Made by a program: the position numbers and the translations under genes
Shown here: positions 24,244 through 27,319 of the stretch, one piece after another
Layout of the letters: each line of letters opens with the position of its first letter
Numbering within the stretch: position 1 is the first letter of the stretch
Assembly (NCBI GenBank): GCA_964558415.1
Contig: CAZLDI010000026.1
Span: 1-27,319 of the forward strand
Length of the DNA stretch: 27,319 bases
Origin: CAZLDI01 sp964558415
GTDB taxonomy: Bacteria > Chloroflexota > Dehalococcoidia > SM23-28-2 > RBG-16-64-32
Direction: 5' to 3'
The notes under the pieces: model-generated
Databases searched by the model: none
Seen by the model: only the letters and a program-made list of their open reading frames with translations
Told to the model about the DNA's origin: nothing

Positions 24244-24782
24244 CGCGCGCCAGCATCATCCCTCATGCCCGTCGCTGCTACTCCAAGCACGCACCCCCCG
24301 GTGCTGCGCCCTCCCCCGCTCGCGAACATCGCGACGCATCCCTCGACCAGCAGCCGTGCGCCGTGGGACACGACACGTAGGGGCGCAGCGAGCGGCGCCC
24401 CGCGCGCCAGCATCATCCCTCATGCCCGTCGCTGCTACCCCAAGCACGCACCCCCGCTGCTGCGCCCTCCCCCGCTCGCGAACATCGCGCGCATCCCTCG
24501 ACCAACAGCCGCGCGCCGCGGCCACCCCGTAGGGGCGCCGCACCCGCCACAACATGTCGCGCGCCAGCATCATCCCTCATGCCCGTCGCTGCTACTCCAA
24601 GCACGCACCCCCCGGTGCTGCGCCCTCCCCCGCTCGCGAACATCGCGACGCATCCCTCGACCAGCAGCCGTGCGCCGTGGGACACGACACGTAGGGGCGC
24701 AGCGAGCGGCGCCCCGCGCGCCAGCATCATCCCTCATGCCCGTCGCTGCTACCCCAAGCACGCACCCCCGCTGCTGCGCCCT
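24244..24782. repeat. 157-bp tandem repeat array, A-B-A-B order, in the 739-base gene-free stretch 24090-24828
   Basis: Copies begin at 24244, 24401, 24558 and 24715, exactly 157 bp apart; the last is cut at 24782. Copies 1 and 3 and the start of 2 and 4 are identical over 225 bp (24244-24468 and 24558-24782). Within A units GGGGCGC and GCGCCCC form a hairpin; B units carry CCCCGTAGGGG, also present at about 24193. The only open frames across it are low-complexity and Arg/Ala/Pro-rich, so I see no gene. The rest of 24090-24828 holds only the dnaN promoter and GC-rich inverted repeats. Confidence 0.85.
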
Positions 24783-24828
24783 TGCCCCGCATTGCGACAC
24801 ACACTCGCGCATCCCACTACACCCAACC

Positions 24829-26127
24829 TCACCGCACCAACCCCAGCGCCTCGCGCGCCACCTCGATCGTCTGCGCGATCTCCTCGCTGGAATGCGCCGC
24901 CGAAAGGAACATCGCCTCGAACTGCGAAGGCGCCAGCAACACCCCCCGCGCGCGCATGTCCCGAAAGAACGCGGCATACCGTTCCGTCTTCGAACCCTTC
25001 GCCGAAGCGAAATCCGTCACCGCCTCGCTCGCGAAGAACATCGTCAACAGCGACCCCGCGCGGTTCACTCGAACGGGCACTTCCGCCTCTTCCGCCGCGC
25101 GGCGAAGGCCGTCCTCCAGGTGTATCGCATTGACTTCCAGAGTTGTGTACACGACGGGGTCCTGCAGTGCCTGCAGCGTGACGATCCCCGCCGCCATCGC
25201 CAGCGGGTTACCGGACAGCGTCCCCGCCTGGTACACATCGCCTATCGGCGCGACCATCTCCATGATCTCCCGTCGCCCCCCGTACGCACCCACCGGCAAC
25301 CCCCCGCCGATGATCTTGCCCAGGCACGTGATGTCCGGCTCCACTCCCAGCAACGTCTGCACGCCACCGTAATGCAACCGGAAGCCGGTGATCACCTCGT
25401 CGAACACCAGCAGCGCCCCGTGCCTCAGCGTGATCTCCCGCAACCCCGTCAGAAACCCCGGCGCGGGCGGCACTACCCCCATATTTCCCCCGACGGGCTC
25501 CACGATCACCGCCGCGATCTCCGCCCCGTGCCGCTCGAACAACCGGGCGACCGCGTCGGCGTCGTTGTAAGGGGCCACCAGCGTCTCCGCCGCGTACGAG
25601 GCTGGTACGCCAGGGCTGTCCGGCAGGCTCAGCGTCGCCTGCCCCGACCCGGCCTGCACGAGCAGCCCATCGACGTGACCGTGGTAGCCCCCCTCAAACT
25701 TCACGATCTTGTCGCGCCCGGTGTACGCCCGCGCCAGCCGCAGGGCGGACATCGTCGCCTCGGTGCCGGAGTTGACGAATCGCAGCATCTCCACCGAGGG
25801 AACCGCCTCCGTGATCATTCGCGCGAGGTCGATCTCCAGCTCACTCGTCGCTCCATACGCCGTGCCTCGCTCCGCCGCCGCGGCGAGTACCGCTACCAGC
25901 GGCGGGTAAGCGTGCCCCAGGATCAGCGGACCGTAAGCGCACACGTAGTCCACGTACTCCCGCCCATCCACATCCACCACCCGCGAGCCCCTGCCGTACG
26001 CGATCACCGGCGGGTTGCCCCCCACAGCACCGTAGGCCCGCACCGGGCTCGAAACCCCGCCGGGCATCAATCGCCGCGCCAGCTCCAGCAGCTCGCGCGA
26101 CCGAGACTCTCCCGCCGTTTCCTCCAT
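24829..26127 (-). CDS. hemL: Glutamate-1-semialdehyde 2,1-aminomutase
   Basis: This 432-residue PLP enzyme converts glutamate-1-semialdehyde to 5-aminolevulinate in the C5 tetrapyrrole pathway. Length and motifs fit: MPGGVSSPVRAY near the start, FVNSGTEATMSALRLAR, FEGGYHGH, LVFDEVITGFR (Asp243 at the PLP ring nitrogen) and CLGKIIGGGLPVGAYGG with PLP Lys271. The ATG has no ribosome site, and TATAAT lies 10 bases upstream, so the message seems leaderless. No other heme gene is visible. Confidence 0.95.
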   Translation of the reverse strand: MEETAGESRSRELLELARRLMPGGVSSPVRAYGAVGGNPPVIAYGRGSRVVDVDGREYVDYVCAYGPLILGHAYPPLVAVLAAAAERGTAYGATSELEIDLARMITEAVPSVEMLRFVNSGTEATMSALRLARAYTGRDKIVKFEGGYHGHVDGLLVQAGSGQATLSLPDSPGVPASYAAETLVAPYNDADAVARLFERHGAEIAAVIVEPVGGNMGVVPPAPGFLTGLREITLRHGALLVFDEVITGFRLHYGGVQTLLGVEPDITCLGKIIGGGLPVGAYGGRREIMEMVAPIGDVYQAGTLSGNPLAMAAGIVTLQALQDPVVYTTLEVNAIHLEDGLRRAAEEAEVPVRVNRAGSLLTMFFASEAVTDFASAKGSKTERYAAFFRDMRARGVLLAPSQFEAMFLSAAHSSEEIAQTIEVAREALGLVR

Positions 26128-26137
26128 AGCGACGGCG

Positions 26138-26143
26138 ATTATA
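26138..26143 (-). promoter_or_regulatory. Consensus -10 of hemL, near-leaderless
   Basis: A perfect TATAAT on the minus strand ends 10 bases before the hemL ATG. No clear -35 is seen at 16-19 bp. Confidence 0.55.
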
Positions 26144-26272
26144 TGCGATTCTCAGCCGTGGCTGCTAGGTTTGCCTACCTCAACAGTCGTCCCGAATCGC
26201 CCGCCTACTGCGCGCGATCCTCTCCGCCACCCGCTGACCCGAGGCTACTACCTGCTCCTACCTCCTGGCCCC

Positions 26273-26342
26273 CGGCTCCTTGCTCCCGGCTCCTTGCTCC
26301 CAGCTCCTACCTCCCGGCTCCTTGCTCCCAGCTCCTTCCTCC
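26273..26342 (+). repeat. Five 14-bp pyrimidine-rich tandem repeats
   Basis: Units at 26273, 26287, 26301, 26315 and 26329 follow C(G/A)GCTCCT(T/A)(G/C)CTCC, alternating in two variants. Degenerate units seem to extend left to about 26245. The array ends 13 bases before the -10 of the membrane-protein gene and so covers its -35 region. Confidence 0.8.
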
Positions 26343-26355
26343 TGCCCCCGTCTGC

Positions 26356-26361
26356 TACAAT
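26356..26361 (+). promoter_or_regulatory. -10 element of the YvlD-like gene, near-leaderless
   Basis: TACAAT ends 12 bases before the ATG at 26374, and no ribosome site is present. The -35 region falls inside the 14-bp repeat array. Confidence 0.5.
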
Positions 26362-26373
26362 ACCGCGCGGCTA

Positions 26374-26826
26374 ATGTCCCGCTTCACCGTCGTCGAAGTC
26401 TGGAACGAGACCGAACCCCCGTGGGACCGCGATGTCCCGTGGATCCTCCGCATCCTCGTCCGCTGGGGGATCACGATGGTCGCCCTCCTCGCCGCGGACC
26501 TCCTCCTCGGCGACGACATCAGCATCGACTCCTGGCAGTCCCTGCTTGCAGCGGGTGGCCTCTTCGTCGTCGCCAGGGCCATCGCCAGGCCCATCCTCAT
26601 CTTCCTCACCTGCCCCCTCCAGCTCATCACCCTCGGGCTCTTCATGCTCATCGTCAACGGCCTCGTCCTCTCGCTCGTCGACTGGCTATGCGAGGAGTGG
26701 GGCATCCGCTTCGTCGTCCACGGCTTCATCGCCGCCGTCCTCGGCGCGCTCGTGATCTCCCTCGTCTCCTTCGCCCTCTCCCGCGTCCTCCGCCGCAACC
26801 CCATCACCCCGCGCCGCCGCCACTAG
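26374..26826 (+). CDS. YvlD/phage-holin-family small membrane protein
   Basis: This 150-residue protein has about four TM helices (about 22-45, 56-72, 75-100, 112-137) and the family's signature RPILIFLTCPLQLITLGLF, then NGLVLSLVDW. The family is widespread; in Bacillus its member YvlD is part of an envelope-stress operon, but no enzymatic role is known. A much longer in-frame open stretch from 24265 is a GC artefact crossing repeats and antisense hemL; the ATG at 26374 follows a -10 element and starts the family homology. Confidence 0.9.
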   Translation: MSRFTVVEVWNETEPPWDRDVPWILRILVRWGITMVALLAADLLLGDDISIDSWQSLLAAGGLFVVARAIARPILIFLTCPLQLITLGLFMLIVNGLVLSLVDWLCEEWGIRFVVHGFIAAVLGALVISLVSFALSRVLRRNPITPRRRH

Positions 26827-26920
26827 CGACCCCATCCCGGCTCGCCCCGTACCCCTGGCCCGCGTCGCCAACAGGCGTATGGGCGGCCCTGCGTGGCTGC
26901 CCTCCCCGCCAGCCCGCCCT

Positions 26921-27022
26921 TGTCATGCTGAGCGTCAACCCCAATCCTTCACGGCCACACTGACCCGTGGCGAAGGAATCTGGGAACCGGCAGGGAGGTG
27001 GCTCAGGTCATCGCGCAGCACG
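26921..27022 (+). repeat. Interspersed repeat, left copy
   Basis: This 102-bp copy contains TGTCATGCTGAGCG and GCGAAGGAATCTGGG, a motif pair I recognise as a dispersed repeat of several environmental bacterial genomes. It matches 27219-27319 with roughly ten differences. Confidence 0.8.
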
Positions 27023-27218
27023 CTCTGCGCCTGCACGCAAATCTCGTCCGCTCATCCTGAGGCTCTCGTAGGACGAGCGGGGCCACAAACATACGCCCAC
27101 ACGACCCTTTGCCCCTTGCCCCTTGCCCTACCGCCTCAAAGCCACCCCCGTCTGCGAAGCCCCCCACGTCCCCTCATCCAGCCGCAGCCCGAACCCATCC
27201 GCCAAGGCTCCCACCTCG

Positions 27219-27319
27219 TGTCATTCTGAGCGGCGACCCAATCCTTCACGGCCACACTGTCCCGTCGCGAAGGAATCTGGGGGCCGGCAGGGAGGTGGGT
27301 CAGGTCATCGCGCAGCACG
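27219..27319 (+). repeat. Interspersed repeat, right copy (runs to window end)
   Basis: This copy begins TGTCATTCTGAGCG and reaches the last base of the window, so its right border is not seen. Orientation is the same as the left copy. Confidence 0.8.

Larger units (their letters stand above)
26827..27319. other. Gene-free end of window with interspersed repeats
   Basis: No convincing gene is seen in these 493 bases. The stretch holds two copies of a 100-bp repeat (listed separately), a CTCATCCTGAG motif near 27051, and tandem CCCCTTG runs near 27113-27127. A short minus-strand frame with stop at 27128 reads like the end of a protein but is closed by a stop within the right repeat. Confidence 0.6.

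Noticed and set aside
24244..24782. Possible CRISPR array
   Set aside because: The whole 157-bp unit repeats; there are no short repeats with unique spacers and no cas genes.
24265..26373. Very long plus-strand open frame running into the YvlD-like gene
   Set aside because: It crosses the 157-bp repeats and lies antisense to hemL, with Arg/His/Pro-rich composition; only the part from 26374 is a real gene.

Overview
The window is high-GC bacterial DNA with densely packed genes, leaderless-looking promoters, zinc-ribbon membrane proteins, a LysM/SH3 sensor-like protein, a cyclase-ATPase-TPR regulator and long GC-rich intergenic repeats. Together these suggest a member of the Chloroflexota or a similar high-GC environmental lineage. 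This is an inference from gene style; the window has no rRNA or other decisive marker. No tRNA, rRNA, CRISPR array, transposase or integrase was seen.

Layout. (1) 1-3596 (+): the 3' part of a large secreted protein with eight SpaA/Cna-B-like modules and a C-terminal TPGFW domain, closed by a UUCG-loop terminator. (2) 3674-8608 (+): an OmpR-type response regulator and histidine kinase, followed by a lipoprotein, a larger secreted paralogue and a PepSY protein with an acidic tail. All four transcription units are preceded by direct repeats of CTTCATC with an 11-bp period, at a nearly fixed distance from a -10 element. This looks like a self-contained, autoregulated envelope-stress regulon and is the best candidate for an undescribed system here. 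(3) 8626-14060: a lower-GC minus-strand block of three zinc-ribbon membrane proteins and one lipoprotein. It is bracketed by an 82-bp direct repeat, which is the 3' end of the neighbouring PH-domain gene and its displaced copy. (4) 13983-15887 (-): a CMD-family protein, an SDR and a PH-domain membrane protein in a tight operon. (5) 16020-16805: a leaderless degenerate receiver-domain protein (+) and a convergent VOC protein (-). (6) 16945-20262 (-): a class III cyclase fused to an AAA/STAND-like ATPase and TPR-like repeats. (7) 20324-24089 (-): an alpha/beta hydrolase that lacks the expected His, a BBE-type FAD oxidase, then dnaN. Short copies of the dnaN 3' end lie beyond each of the first two genes, as if single-gene cassettes had entered next to dnaN. 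(8) 24090-24828: a gene-free region with a 157-bp repeat array. (9) 24829-26826: hemL (-) and a divergent YvlD/holin-like membrane protein (+), both apparently leaderless, with a 14-bp tandem repeat between them. (10) 26827-27319: no convincing gene; two copies of a roughly 100-bp interspersed repeat.

Working together: the kinase and regulator probably sense envelope or extracellular conditions and switch on their own operon and three exported proteins. dnaN and hemL are housekeeping genes. The blocks at 8.7-14.0 kb and 20.3-22.9 kb look like accessory insertions at the 3' ends of resident genes.
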